Below, piece by piece: positions 11,976 through 25,100 of a stretch of 64,000 nucleotides of DNA. Source of the stretch: Lindgomyces ingoldianus (lineage: Eukaryota; Ascomycota; Dothideomycetes; Pleosporales; Lindgomycetaceae); the NCBI RefSeq assembly GCF_010093535.1, contig NW_022985195.1, positions 195,200-259,199 on the forward strand, written 5' to 3'. Position 1 is the stretch's first letter. Every line of letters starts with the position of its first letter. Below the pieces are notes generated by a model. It saw only the letters and a program-made list of their open reading frames with translations, did no database searches and was not told the origin of the DNA. The position numbers were made by a program, and so were the translations under genes.

Positions 11976-12843
11976 TTACACAGCTCCTCGTGGTGCCCAA
12001 TACTGCCCCGTCTTCGAAATATCGAAGGTTTGAATCCACTCGATGAGCGACTTCGCGGCAACATCGGGAGTCACAGCTACAATTCCCTATTCAATAGTCC
12101 GCGAGCTATGAGGGATGGGTAAACTCACCATTACCAGCATCCCAAAACTTATCGAACCCCACGCCCTTCGTCATCTCCGTCCGCATGAACCCAGGATGCA
12201 CGCAAGCCACCGCAACACCCCTTTCTTTCAAATCCAAGCTCAACAGTTTCCCGCACATATTCAGTGCCGTCTTGCTAGCATGGTGTCCGTAGTTTCCACC
12301 ACCTTCCTTCTCATGTCTCAGCGTAATACTCCCGCTTTCCGACGAAACTAGTATGACCTTCGAGCTTGCATCAAGCAGGGTCTTGGAGTCGTTGGCGAGA
12401 GCTGTGACTAGGATCGTGGGTCCAATAGCACATGTTCTGTACATTTTCTCTTGTGCAGAGAATGACGGCGATTCGAGGGATTCGGTGGCAAAGTATCCGG
12501 CTGTTATTATGACCATGTCGATGTGAGATATCGACCGGGAGTGTAGGAAGTTCAGGAGGTTAGTGCGGGCTTCGGGGGATGAGATATCGATCGAGGGAAT
12601 GTAGATTACGTTCTTTGCTAACGCTTCGTGAGCTTTTCATCGTTTTCTTTAGAAGTACCATAGAGAACAGGGAAAGAAAAGATTGAAGAGGAATTTGTAG
12701 AGGGGGAGGAGAGGCGTACTGTTTGCGGGAGTGGTGGTGTTTCGTGCCGTTGCGAGAACGTAGTTGTCGGGGACGGATGCATAGGCTTTGGCGAGGCTGG
12801 CCCCGAGGCCGCGGGTGGCGCCAACTAAGAGGATGACGGGCAT
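11976..12843 (-). CDS. short-chain dehydrogenase/reductase (SDR)
   Basis: Three minus-strand exons, 12843-12720, 12632-12129 and 12076-11976, with introns of 87 and 52 bp (donors GTACGC and GTGAGT), give 242 residues with no break. Residues 4-14 form the NAD(P) loop (ILLVGATRGLG), ITAG at 84-87 replaces the usual NNAG, SSESGS lies at 138-143, and ASK places the catalytic Lys at 162. Four residues before it, where SDRs of the YxxxK type have Tyr, this protein has His158 (NYGHHASK). HPGFMRTEMTKG at 186-197 is the usual PG loop. Likely a cytosolic NAD(P)-dependent oxidoreductase; the substrate cannot be read from sequence. The start is fixed by the ATG immediately before the Rossmann strand. It has no obvious partner genes. 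Confidence 0.88.
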
Positions 12844-13560
12844 GTTGTGGTATTGTTTAGGAGTTGGAAGGTGTATAGTGATGTAGTGCGCGAATAGAGC
12901 GTCGGATGAGAATTGATGATGAGGAAGGATGAGCGAAGAGTGATGTTTACGTCCTTGCCGGGGTCAATGATGTCAGAGACGCGAAGATAAGATAAGCACG
13001 CGTCGCGTCACCTTGCGGAAGAAGTACCCGGAGAATCTTGCCGCTCGAGGTCTTCATCTATTTATTATTCACGTCATCTTACAGTTTACTGATATTCTTA
13101 CCTATTGTAAAAATACCTAGCAGAGAATTAGAGTTACTATGCCCGTTGCCAGCAGACAGCGGATTTGCACTATGCTGTGGCTAACAGTTAGGATATGAAC
13201 TCCTCCACCGGTCGGTATGTTCCTTCAATTCCAAGCCTGCTCAAGTTTTTAGAAAGACGAACCCCTGTCAACTTAGTGGCGGAAAAAGTAGTAGTCGGAT
13301 GTTTACAAATACAACCGCTGCCTGCTATAACTACTCGTTACCTGCGATAGTTATTTGCTGCCTACTTAGCATCGTGTTGCTCCTTTAACAATTAACTCAG
13401 TCCTTCATAGTTTATGCGCTCCTAAGAGTACGCTCACTGTCTTAGAAAACGGCCTATTCATCACACTCAGGAGCCTAGCGCAGCTGCACTTTAATCCTAT
13501 ACTAGGCAAATTCCAAGGCCCCGAAGCAGTACCTGCATCCACAGATAACGCTCTCAACTA
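12844..13560. other. intergenic, partly TpA-rich
   Basis: The likely promoter side of the SDR gene, then 13080-13500 with many TAG/TTA words that suggest mild RIP. A plus-strand frame ending near 13560 (GKFQGPEAVPASTDNALN) may be an upstream piece of the next relic. Confidence 0.35.
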
Positions 13561-13827
13561 GCCCTTCAAGATGAGGGAAGTAGATTCTTCTTGGCCACTA
13601 TACTCAATGTGGCTCCTGATGAGATCCTACGGTTGAATTTGATCACCCTCATTTTTGCCATGGGCGGATTTGAAGCCATCCTTAATCGTTCATTGACTTC
13701 GAAGTAGGTGGAAAGGATAGGTGCGGTTGTAATGGCCGGGAAAATACGATACCTCTTACCCAAGTTATATATGCTAAGCCGGGCATATCGAAGAGTGTAC
13801 TGTATTCCGGAAACCACGTCCGCGTAA
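13561..13827 (+). pseudogene. decayed coding frame, unknown family
   Basis: An 88-codon plus-strand frame interrupted by one TAG (13705-13707) and closed by TAA. It reads GSRFFLATILNVAPDEILRL, then LITLIFAMGGFEAILNRSL, then, after the stop, IRYLLPKLYMLSRAYRRVY. The composition looks like real protein. There is no start codon and the family is not recognised. Confidence 0.28.
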
Positions 13828-15329
13828 GACGATGTAGTGGAAAGGAGAGAAGAATTACCCCTGCGATGAAGACTGTGGGGGAGCCGATCCGAATCATGGG
13901 CGCCATAGGGACGTCCAGAAGATAAATTTGCATAGAAAGTATACACATAGTCTCTCCAAAACGTTTCATATGATTTAGTACTGGCCTATAGGACACTAAT
14001 ACATTATAATGCAACCATCCAAATCATTGATTTGGACTGATCAGTCAGACGGGTAAAAGTGATTGAAAAAACCAAAACCATTGTTACTGGTCTTAAGCGC
14101 CCGCCTCACCCACCACCACCGCTTCTACTATCGACAGCTATAGCTAAAAACAGAAGGAAGGTGGATGCGGTGACGAAGGCCTGGTCATGAAATCGTGGAA
14201 GTTCATTCACCGGAGTGAGACTTGAAGGCTAAATTAGCAAGGTCTAAGAAGAATTGAAGGATATCACCAATGCTGCGGTCTACGAACTAGAAAATTTATA
14301 TAATCTAGGTGATTTCAGCAAAGCTGAGCTAAAAATTGAAACGAAACAATAGAACGGCGCAGGGGCCAGAAGACTACCAAACGGAATATATTAAAGTAAG
14401 CCGTAACTGAGACTTGGACATTAATATTTATAACTAGCTCTTCTGGTCACAGGGCTCATCATCGCTGATGTGTGATATACCAATTCTCGTGCCTGGCTGG
14501 AAGTGGGGAGGTACCGTCGTTGGTTCTATGCCCGACCGGGTAGTCCGAACTCAACAGCGTGAGAATACCGGATGAAAGAAAGAGGATGGTAAATACTAGT
14601 GGATAGTAACTCAGGAGACCCCTGGAGCGCATCGGCAAGGGCGGGAAACCCGGGATTGAATTCGATTGACAGAATCTATCTATGACGTTCGAAGGTATTC
14701 CTTTCGATGGCATGGAGGAGGGTGCGGTAAAGTACCGTATATTTGTGCGGATTACATGGAATCTACTATAAGACATAGTGTAAGTTCCAGGTGAAAGATG
14801 GTAGGTGGATCTTGGAGGGTTTCTTTCAAAATACCAAGAAGAATATGTTTTAGAAAAAATGCTTGCTGGCTTGATCTCTCTGAGGTGTACTACAGAGGCA
14901 GGTCTAGCTAGGGTGAGAATGAACCATAACGGACACAGAGATTATTGGTCACGAACATTATACTATGAGAGCTCGATACTATTGGAAGTCTCGGCTCAAG
15001 ATTGATCGCCAGTGGGGAAATGCGTGGAAGCTTATTAGAATCAAACTTTCGATGAGTATTTGTGACTGAGTTAATATCGTGTTAATCAACCCTTGTGGCA
15101 GAAAGACTATCGAAGGCTATGATTGGCCAGAACATCAACTCTCGGACTCTCGGCAGTTGTCCAATACACTACCATTCACCCGGCTGCCATCTACGGCTTT
15201 GAAGTACAACCCCACTGAACTATATTTTTTAATGCTGATTCAATCGCGTTCTGTCTCCTGCCTTGTCTTCACCATCTTATCGTCTACTCTCGTCAGTGTC
15301 TCAGAGACACCAGCATTTAGTCATTCGAG
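13828..15329. other. intergenic, nothing recognised
   Basis: Only short, unrelated open frames on both strands. The stretch directly upstream of 15330 contains the promoter of the DUF1996 gene, in which I see no clear element. Confidence 0.4.
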
Positions 15330-16754
15330 ATGTTGTTAAATACAGTCGCCACAATAGCGCTCCTTACCCAGGGCACGCACGCAAATGCAGTACTTCGGTT
15401 TGGATGTTCCCAGATCACTGTCGAACGTCTTGACCCGTGAGCAGCCTTGAAGAACGCGTAGCGCTCTTGAAGCTAATTCGTAGCACTCAAGCCTCGTCAA
15501 TCCATCAGTCAATCCGTCTCCACACGTGCATCAGGTACAACACTTGAGAACTGGGTCGTTGACTACCTGCTAACTTTTATCTAGGTCGTAGGAGGAGTAT
15601 GTGAATTCTCCTTGGTATTCGAACGAGCTAACCTTAGAAGAATGCTTTCAATGCCTTCATTCCCGAGACTGACGTTTCGCAAATTGCAAACTGCACAACT
15701 TGCAGCTTCAGCGAAGACCTTTCTAATTACTGGACCGCAAATATGTACTTCAAGGCTCGCAATGGAACATTTAAGCGAGTCCCACAGATTCCTAACCGCG
15801 GGCTGACCGGCGAAACTGGTGGGATGACCGTGTACTATACCTCCGCATATGACAACTCAAAGGTCACAGCTTTCAAGCCAGTAGGTTCAATTCTTTCTTC
15901 TGGCTTTCTAGCCACTCGATCCTGTACTTATGCTGGCGCCAGGGCTTCCGCATGCTCGCTGGGGACGCTTCGCAAAGAGCTAATGGTGGTGTTACCAAGT
16001 GGAATGCAATCTGCTTCCGGTGCTACAGCGCCAAGAACTTTGGAGGAGATAATGGGGCTCCTTGCTCAGACAAAACTGTGGATACCGTAGATTTACCAAA
16101 AAAAGCCTGCGCTGGTGGTATTCGCACAACTATCAGATTTCCGACGTAGGTTTTGACCGTCCCTCACGGCAATCATGATCTTGAATTGCTCACATGTATA
16201 ACCTGCAGTTGTTGGGACGGCAAGAACCTGGATTCTCCAGACCATACAAGTCACGTTTCATACCCCGCGACAGGAACCTTCGAGAACAGCGGTGCTTGTC
16301 CAACAACGCACCCAGTCAAGCTTCCCCAGCTAATGTTCGAGGTTATCTGGGACACTACCACTTTCAATGATAAGTCTTTGTGGCCTGCCGATGGCTCGCA
16401 GCCGTTTGTTTTCAGCCAAGGTGACAAGTACGTCATCCTATCCCAACTTCAATCTTTCTTTTTGCTGACACAAAGGCACTTGTAGTACCGGGTATGGCCA
16501 GCATGGTGACTACGTCTTCGGCTGGAAGGGTGATGCGCTTCAAAAGGCTATGGATGGAAGCTGCTTCGGTGCGACTTGCAAGACGCTTAAGAGCCAAGCA
16601 TTCACCGATGCAAATAAGTGTGCTGTTACGAGCTCGGTTAATGAGCCAGTCGATGGATGTAAGTTCATGGACTCAAACTTTCGTAGCTGCGGTTTCTAAC
16701 CTTTCAGGGCTTACAAGTATCCCCGGGCAAATGAGCCCACTTGGCCGCATGTGA
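15330..16754 (+). CDS. secreted DUF1996-domain protein
   Basis: Eight exons (15330-15436, 15492-15534, 15585-15596, 15641-15880, 15943-16145, 16209-16427, 16486-16658, 16708-16754) join in frame to 347 residues. Residues 1-20 (MLLNTVATIALLTQGTHANA) are a signal peptide. The DUF1996 domain fills the rest: FGCSQITVERLDPLVNP, HVHQVVGGNAFN, CTTCSFSEDLSNYWTANMYF, GFRMLAGD, ICFRCYS, CWDGKNLDSPDH(T)SHV, FEVIWDTTTF and GDYVFGWKGD are typical of the family, with conserved Cys likely paired in disulfides. The family is extracellular and common in wood- and plant-associated fungi, often beside WSC domains; its activity is not established. There is no WSC domain here. All seven introns are 44-63 bp. Exon 3 is only 12 nt. 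Confidence 0.92.
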
Positions 16755-17340
16755 GAGATAGAACTATAATTTACGTTTTATAGAAGGATAGGAATGCAAA
16801 AGGGCCACCACGCTTTTTTGCATGTCGATGATATCAATTCAAGTAGTTGTTTACTTTCGTTGTATGAGATCGAATGTCCAAAGCACGACCGTGCCTCATC
16901 CCAGAACAAAACAGACAAATGAAGCTCACCGCGCCATTCTGTGATGCAAAACCCCAGTACCATGAACAGGTCCTGTAGAGTAACCGGTTTCGGCGAAGAT
17001 ACCGCCTATTTCCGTCCTACTCGCAAAACTGGAATCGGATCCCATATTCTAAAACATAGGCAATTAGACTCTAAGTCTCTTCCATCTATAGTTGCCCTGT
17101 TAGGTGAATTTGCCGGCAGAGATGCGAGAGGCTGTGACAAGTAACTGAAGGTCAACCTCATACCATGCTTCTGTGGGCTAACTCATTCTTGCGGAAGTTC
17201 AGCCGCACCCGGAGAATACTACCACTACGTCAACTTCATCCCTACCAGCGTTTCCATCAGGAAGTAGTACGATTCAACTCAGGCTTTCTAGACAAGTTCC
17301 GTCTTACTTATTATATACTTTTGTTTGCTTCACCTAACAG
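16755..17340. other. intergenic, nothing recognised
   Basis: The last normal-composition sequence before the AT-rich block. Short open frames only. The change in composition at about 17340 is sharp. Confidence 0.4.
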
Positions 17341-17779
17341 TAGGGGTTAATATAATTAAGTTATAGTTTAATTAAAGCTACTTATACTTCTTAACTTTTT
17401 ACTAAAAGTTATAATGTAACTGTTAAAGCTTTTAGAGTAGTAAAGTCCCTTTTACTTTTAATATAGCATATAAGGTTATTTAATTTACTAAAAATAACTT
17501 TATAATATAGCTAGTTTTTCTAGAGTTATAAAGCTTTAATTATAAAGCCTAAAAAATAATTATAGTTATAAGTAACTATTTTTTTCCCCCTACTAAAGGC
17601 TCTCTTGCAGTTGCAGCTTATAGAGGGTATACATAGAAAATTAAGTGCTATCTTAAAGAGTACAGAATAGTTGCGCTAACTAACCTAGAGCTACTAATCT
17701 AGAGGTTCTCTATACAAGGGACTATTATCTTTTGCTATAATAAGGTTGTCTAAAATGTTGTTGTAGTACAGGGCAAGCT
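17341..17779. repeat. older RIPed repeat, left part (split by the nest)
   Basis: TpA-rich sequence of unknown identity into which the outer gypsy element inserted. Its continuation is 52585-52740. The two outer edges share a weak inverted similarity (TTAYARTTTAATTA), so it may be a small DNA element, but this is not secure. Confidence 0.45.
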
Positions 17780-17784
17780 CTAAG

Positions 17785-18400
17785 TGTTACGGTCTACGGT
17801 TGGACTAGCGTAACTCCACCGGCAGTGCTCCACAATCTAGCTGGATCAGGACAGGGCTCGCTTAAAGACCAGTCGGAGGACACGGAGGCAGCGTACCTGC
17901 CTGAAATGATGGAAGAATGCGTTGTCTAATAGGGAGACAGGCCGCGAGTTTAGCTGTGAGCTTAAGGGAGCTTAAGGGAGCTTAAGGGAGCCTACAGAAG
18001 TTTTCTTAGCAAGCTCCTATAAACTCCTGCTAGCTCCCCTTAGCGCCCTAGCATATATATATAGTTCCTACATTAAACAACTTTTAGAAGGTGTGTTTAA
18101 TGTTTAGTTTATTCTTTACATAGACTAAGTAGCATTTAGCTTTTTAAAGAGCTATAATACTATTTATATATCTTACACTATATATACCTCTAACTTTGTC
18201 TACTAGGACTGTTTAACCCTAGCCTTCCTACTGCTGCACATAGGGCAAACTATAATCTAGTCACTCTATATCATCCTCTATTAGCCTAATAGCCTGTACG
18301 TAGGACTGTACACCCTACTAGATTAGCCTCTTCTATCTGTCCTATTATCCCCTAGAAATACTATTAGACCTAAGTGCTTTTTAAAGTAAAAATTATAACA
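17785..18400 (+). repeat. B-outer 5' LTR (616 bp)
   Basis: Starts TGTTACGGTCTACGG and ends TTATAACA. It has a TATA-rich stretch near 18052. It contains three tandem copies of CTTAAGGGAG (17961-17990), as does the 3' LTR of the same element. Its left end is much less RIPed than its right end. Confidence 0.92.
17961..17990 (+). repeat. 10-bp tandem repeat x3 in LTR
   Basis: Three perfect copies of CTTAAGGGAG. The matching place in the B-in LTRs holds one copy. The same triplet is at 46118-46147 in the partner LTR. Confidence 0.95.
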
Positions 18401-20872
18401 TTAAACACTACCTTTTTTAAAAAGTATAGCTACTTTATAACATAATTTAGATTCTAACATAGCCTATGCTGTGCTATTAAGATCTATAAAAGTTTCTACC
18501 TAAAGTAAAGCTGTCCTAGCAGAACAGATTAACTTAATTTAAGATAATATTAAAAAACTTTAGTAAATTAGTAATAAGGTTAGTAAGCTTAAAAAACTTA
18601 AGTAAAAAATTACTAACTTCTAATAAAAAGTAATAAAATTATAAAACTCTTTTAAACTATTAAGCTTTTAAAAAGCTACTAACTAAGCCTACTAAATATA
18701 TAAATTATAAGTAGAGCTAGCAAAAATTTAGAACATTTTAATAAAAAAGGTAAGTATTATAGCTAAAAAAAAACTTAAAAACTAGCCCTTTTAAAGCTTT
18801 TTAAAAGATTATTAAAGGACTTTTAACTATTCTTTATAAGATGTTACCTTTATATATAATATAATAAAAAAGCATTTTAGACTAATGTAGAAATAATATC
18901 TTAAATAAGACTACACTTAAAAGGCCTCTTTATAATTTAGTTTTAACCTTATGTAGATAACTAGATAAACTTTAGAGTAAATAGTAAAGCATTTACCTCT
19001 AAAACTAAAAAAATATTTAGTAGTATTAAAAACTTTAAAAAAGCCTTAATAGCTATTTATAAAACTTTAGATAAAAAAAAATTACAGCTAATAAGCTAAA
19101 CACTATAAAATAAGAAAACAACTTAGTTTAAAATTATACAGCACACTTTAAAGAGCAACTAGCTATCTGTAGATAGACAGACTAGAAAGCTCTCTGCTGC
19201 ATGTTCTATAATAGGCTAAGTAAAATAGTAAAGAATAAATTTATGCATAGTAATAAGCTAACTACTTTAAAAAATTTTATTACATAAGTAATAACCTATA
19301 ACAACTACTATAAGAAGTGTAAAAGAGAAAAAAAATAAAAAGAAACTTCTTAAAAACTAAAGTTTATTCCTAAAAAAAAAAAGCTTTTATAATATAATAA
19401 AAAACTAATAGACCTTAGTTATATAAAGCATACATAAAGCTCTCTTTCTAAAAAGAGCTAAGTTTTAGAATGTAATAGGCTGCCTTTAATAAAGGAATAA
19501 TAAAAGTAGTTAAAGAATAAGGCCTACTTAAACTATAAAAAAGTAAAATATTTCTACTAAAACTACCTAGACTTCTAAAAGAAGGAGAATAAAAATACTA
19601 CTATAATAATAAAAGCTATTACTACTAAATACAGCCTTATAGATAAAGAAATATTAGAAAAGTTAAACAATAGACTTTACTAGTAATATAAAGGCAACTA
19701 CTTTTTAAATAACTATTCTAAAGTGTACTAAGAAGTAGTTATTTAAAACTTTAGTAGCTTTAATATAATATTATAAGACTTTATAATTTTTAAGAGATAT
19801 AAAGAAAAGACTTAGATCTAAAGATATATTATAAATATTTAAAAAAAAGAAAAACAGTTTCTTTTTTAAAACTAAACTCTTAGCACTTTAGTAAGAGAGC
19901 TTTTTTAATAGTTTTAAAAATGTAAATGCTAAAAATGCAGTCTATAACATAACTACCTAAGTTATTACATAGTTATGCTTTACTAGATAAATATTAGCAA
20001 TAACTACCTTACATTTAACATTATAAGGCGCATAGCTAAGGTTAAATATAATATTATAAATAAAAAAAATAATAGTAGTTTTTTTATAAAGATCTAAGAC
20101 TAGAAACTAAAAAGATTAAGTAGACCTGCTAGGTTTAAAGTCCTAAAGCTAGTACCTAGAAAGCCTAAGACGCTGCTTCTAAGCCTTGTAATTAGTAGAA
20201 AGGCTTTAGTAATGTAATAAAGCTATAGTTAGTGTGCACTTTATAGAAATAAAAACTATAGCACTAATAATTACTAATAAAAAGAACACCCTATTTAGAT
20301 AGTAAGAACGCAGGAATACCTTTAGTAGACTTAAGAAAGTTCTTTTAACACATTACATAGACCTAATAACTGTCTATACCCTTAGTATTAATACACATAA
20401 CAGTATTACATTAAGCATTAAAATAATAAGCATAGAATAGGCTAGTAGCTTACATAAGAAAAGAACTATAACAGATGCCTATAGTAAAGAACAGCCTTAG
20501 CCTGCAAAACTATAAACTGTTACACCTGTTAAACAGCTCCCCTACACAAACAGGAGAGATAGGCAGCGTGTAAAGAATAAGACAACTACAGGTTCTACTA
20601 CTTCTAGTAAAAAGTAGTAAGAAAAAAAGACTACCTAATGTTATATTACTTAGTTAAAGATTATAAATGTAAAGCAGCTAACTACTGCAATTAAGAACAT
20701 TAAATTTATAAAAAAAAAAAAAATAAGTTTAATAATAACTTATAAAATATTAACTCTTATCCTCTTTCTAATAAAAAAGTTAAACATAATATATTAGCAG
20801 TAATTACAGTAGGATAAGGGGCAGGACATAGCCTAACAACTACCTTTACATATAAAGAGTGGCCTAGGCTAG
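18401..20872 (+). pseudogene. B-outer gag and pol start, RIP-destroyed
   Basis: The internal region after the 5' LTR. It aligns by eye with 38442-40910 of B-in and with the reverse complement of about 31150-33606 of B-inv. It is filled with TAG and TAA. It should encode gag, running up to the protease; the protease motif lies just beyond the B-inv insertion, at 34202. Confidence 0.75.
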
Positions 20873-21462
20873 TGTTACAATCCTTGCTTTGGGAAGCACT
20901 TGAGTCTGCTGGTATTCCTAGGGGGGAAGTAGGACAAGTAGTAGGGGCTAATCTAGTAGGGTGTACAGTCCTACGTACAGGCTATTAGGCTAATAGAGAA
21001 GGATAGGGAGACTAGATTATAGTTTACCCTTAATGCAGCAGTAAAGAGGCTAGGTTAAACAGTCCTTTTAGACAAGGTTAAAAGTATATATAGTGTAAAA
21101 TATATAAATAGTATTACAGCTTTTTATAAAGCTAAATGCTACTTAGTTTATATAAAAAATAAACTAAACATTAAACACACCTTCTAAAGGTTGTTTAATG
21201 TAGGAACTATATACATATGCTAGAGTGCTAAGGGGAGTTAAAAGAGTCTATAAAAGCTTACTAAGAAGAGCTTCTTAAGCTCTCTTTAGCTTCTTAAACT
21301 TATAGCCTGCTTTCTTATTAAACAACACATTCTTCTATAATGTTAGGCAGCTGCGCTGCCTCTGTGTCCTCTAACTAGTCTTTAAGCAAGCCCTGTCCTA
21401 ATCTAGCTAGATTGTGGAGCACTGCTGGTGGAGTTACGCTAGTCTAACTATAGACTGTAACA
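20873..21462 (-). repeat. B-inv 3' LTR (590 bp)
   Basis: Reverse-complement LTR. Its outer (left) end keeps TGTTACAATCCTTGC, whereas the inner homologue at 33607 reads TGTTATAATTTTTAC. It is flanked inside by CGCTGCCCCTCCTTCTT, the complement of a purine-rich tract. Confidence 0.92.
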
Positions 21463-21827
21463 CGCTGCCCCTCCTTCTTAGCAGCGTCCTTACTGCTCTG
21501 CTTACATAACTATGTTAGTAAAAGTTTATTTATAAGGTGTGCATTCTTTTACTAGAAAGCGTCTCTAACATCTATTTTTTTTATACTAAATAGCTTATTA
21601 GTCCTGCTTATTTTATTATTTTTATGTTACTTTTTATTTTAATTCTTTTTACTAAATAAAAATAAAGCCTTATAGTGCTTACTAGTTTTTAAAGTTATTT
21701 TATGTGTTAACTTTATCCTTAAATAAATATGTTAAGTGTGTAAAAAAATATAGCAAGTATAACACCTTTATTTCTAATGCTGCTTAGGATTGTTTAAAGA
21801 AAGAGAAAAAAACACTTCTTTAAGAAG

Positions 21828-22145
21828 TGTCACGGTATCCTCCCCAGATCCCAGACATAACCGTATTAGACGCGTACTAGAGTATTATTAGTGCACGTCT
21901 GACACAAACACAACACAACACAGACATAAACTTAAGCACAAACTGCCTTAACACTAACTAAACCTAGAATAGGCTTAATTTATACCTAAAGCGCTTAGAC
22001 TTCTAAGCTAAGTATTTAATTACTAATTTCCTCCTAAACCTTCTTATTCCTCACACAACGTCTTGTACCTACTATAATACCTTACATAGTAATTAAACTA
22101 GACCTCTATAAAGCTCTATAACCTTACTTGTGCACAATTATAACA
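21828..22145 (+). repeat. A1 5' LTR (318 bp)
   Basis: Starts TGTCACGGTATCCTCC, ends ATTATAACA. The left half retains CpG- and CpA-containing words that the 3' LTR has lost. Confidence 0.92.
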
Positions 22146-25100
22146 TTACGTTGTGTTAAAACTCTAGCTAAGAATAGCCTCTAAATTTAATCTAATAAGC
22201 TTAGTACTTACACAACTCTAAGCTATTAAAGTAAGCTAAAAAGCCTTCTAAAAAGCGCTTACTTTACAAGAAAGCTACTATGTTATAAGCTTTAAAGCTT
22301 TTTAAAAGAACTTTAAAAAACAGCTTTACATTATTAAGCAGTCTATTTCTGCCTTAACTTCTATTATAGTAGTAGGAACTAAGAACTTACTAGCCTTAAA
22401 GCTTACCTAGAAGTCTAGAGATAGCTTAACTTTTTTTTACCTAACACTACTTATAACCTATAACTTCTTTAACTTAGTAATAAAATCTAACTAACTCTCT
22501 AATTCTTTACTATTTAATAAAAAATAGAAAAACCTACCTTTCTTCTTATATAAGCTCTAATACAAACTTAAAGGAAATGTAGACTAATTCCCCTCTAAAC
22601 ACTTTTAGTTACTATATGCCTACTTTTAACTTAACTATAACATAACAGCCTTAATTAACTTACTAATAGATAAGGATATTATTAACCTAGATTAATTTAT
22701 AGTGTTCTTATAAGTAACTTATAAAGACTTAAATAAAAAGTTAACAGCCCTAAGTTGCCTAAACACCTTATAATAAAAAAAAAAAAGCTTTACTTTACAC
22801 TTTACTAAGTTCTACTAACTTACATCTAATATAGGCTTAAATAAGATAGGTCTAATTACAGCCTTATATAACTCCCTCTTAACTAAACTACAACGCGCTA
22901 TAGTAGAAGAACCCCTCCTAAACAACCTTAACGCGTATGCAAACCTAATTGCTACCTACAATAATAACATAAGGTTCCTCCCTGTACAAGCCCTAATACA
23001 CCCCTAAACTAGCGCAGTTATAAATAAGGACCCTAACATAATAAAAATTAATTTAAATTATGCTTTAGTTAGTTCTAGAAAGTGTAAAGATTATAAAAAA
23101 AAAAGTTAATGTTTTAAGTATAGTAAGCATAGTTATATTTTTTAAAACTACTTTATTCCCCTTCTTTAAGTCTACGCAAGTAGCGCTGCTAGTACTTATT
23201 AAAGATCTTTACTATTTTAATCTTATTTCTGCAAAGGCTTTAACTTATATTTAAGCTTTAATCCTTCTTACTACTCTTAACATAGCCGCAGCTATAGCAG
23301 TAGAAGCCTGCAAAAAGGCTTATTCTAAGGCTAAGTTACCCCTTAGGACTAATTTAACACTAGATCTCTGCTAACTTATAGGCTAAGTCCCCTACTAATA
23401 ACTAGAAGTACTAAGTTAATATTCCTATATATTTATAATAAAGAACTATATTAGCCCTAATATAGGCTCTTATTAACTTAAGAGTAAATAGCATAAGTTA
23501 TATTAATAAAGAACTAGCACATAAACTAAATCTCTAATTAACACTACTTACCTAAATAATTTACTTAACTAGATTTAATAAAAAACAACTTAAAAAAGGT
23601 TCTATCTCCTGTACTATAACTGTTATAATTACCTACTAACACTATAAAAAGCAGATTAAACTTTATGTAATAAACATAAAATGTTATAACCTAATCTTAA
23701 GACAACTATAGCTGTATTAGCACAAGGTTGCCTTTAATTACTAAAAGTAAGTTCTAAACTTTAACTCTTTTTAATGCTAAAACATATGCTTACACTTACA
23801 CCTAAACAACACCTAAATAGCACTTAATATAAAAGGTTTTTAGACCTACTTTTTAATAACCTAGAAAAGAACTACCTAAGTAAGGCTAATAAGCTAGGCC
23901 TTTTACTAAGATAAGCTATGTAAAATAATTTAATAACTACTTAAACTTAAAAAAAAGAAAGCCTTTAAAAAACCTTTACCTACTTAATTTAAACATAAAC
24001 TAGGACTTAAACAGCAGATAGACATCTGCTACATAAAACCTACCTTATTTATAACTCTAGCTTAACAACTAGATTATAAAATCTACGCAGTTATAATTTC
24101 TAATATAGACTAAGCTTTAGCTCTCTAAAAACACACTAACTTAAAGATAATAGTCTTTTAAAACTACTATAACTTATTACATATCTTTTTCTAAGATAAG
24201 TCTAATAAGCTTTTAATATAATGTCTGTACAATTACTAAATAACTCTTAAGCCTAGTAAACAACCTAGTTATAGGCTACTATATAGGATGTTACTAAATA
24301 AATTAAAAGTGCTCTAAAAATACTTTAATAAAAACTTAGAGAAAAGGTTTATTTAAGCTAGCTTCTTACTAGTAGTGTTACTTATACTATTTATAAAAAA
24401 ACTTAGGGGTAGGCTCTAATTTTACATTAACTACTAAGGACTAAATACTATTACTATTAAAAACTAATACTTAATTCCTTTTTTATAAGAAACCCTAAGC
24501 TAACTAAGTAAAGTAAAGTATTTTATAAAGTTAAATATTATTACTGCCTTTAATAAGCTAAGAATAGTAAAGGGCAACAAGTAGCTAACAGCATTTTAGA
24601 CCTAATATAGACTATTTAAGTACTTAGTAATGCCTTTTAGCTTAGCTAACACACCTAGTACTTTTTAACATTTTATAAACAACTTGCTCTAACTCTACCT
24701 AGACATATTCTGCACTACGTATATTAATAATATTCTAATCTATAGTAATAGCCTTTTAAAGCACAAACAGCATATACGCCTAGTGCTAAAGGCTATAAAA
24801 AAAGCAGGTCTGCAACTTAATGTAAATAAATGCAAGTTCTACTAATTAAAAGTTATGTATTTAAAATATGTAATCTTTATAGATAGCATCTAAATAGACC
24901 TTGTTAAAGTTTAGACTATGCTAGATTAGTAATACTTAAAAGACATAAAGAATATTTAAGCTTTTATAAAATTTACTAACTTTTACTAATAATTTATTAA
25001 CAACTTTTTATAGCTAGTAAGCCTTATAATTACACTTACTAAGAAAAAGGTTTAATTTAACTTTAACTTAAATTACTAATAGTCCTTTAACTAGCTAAAA

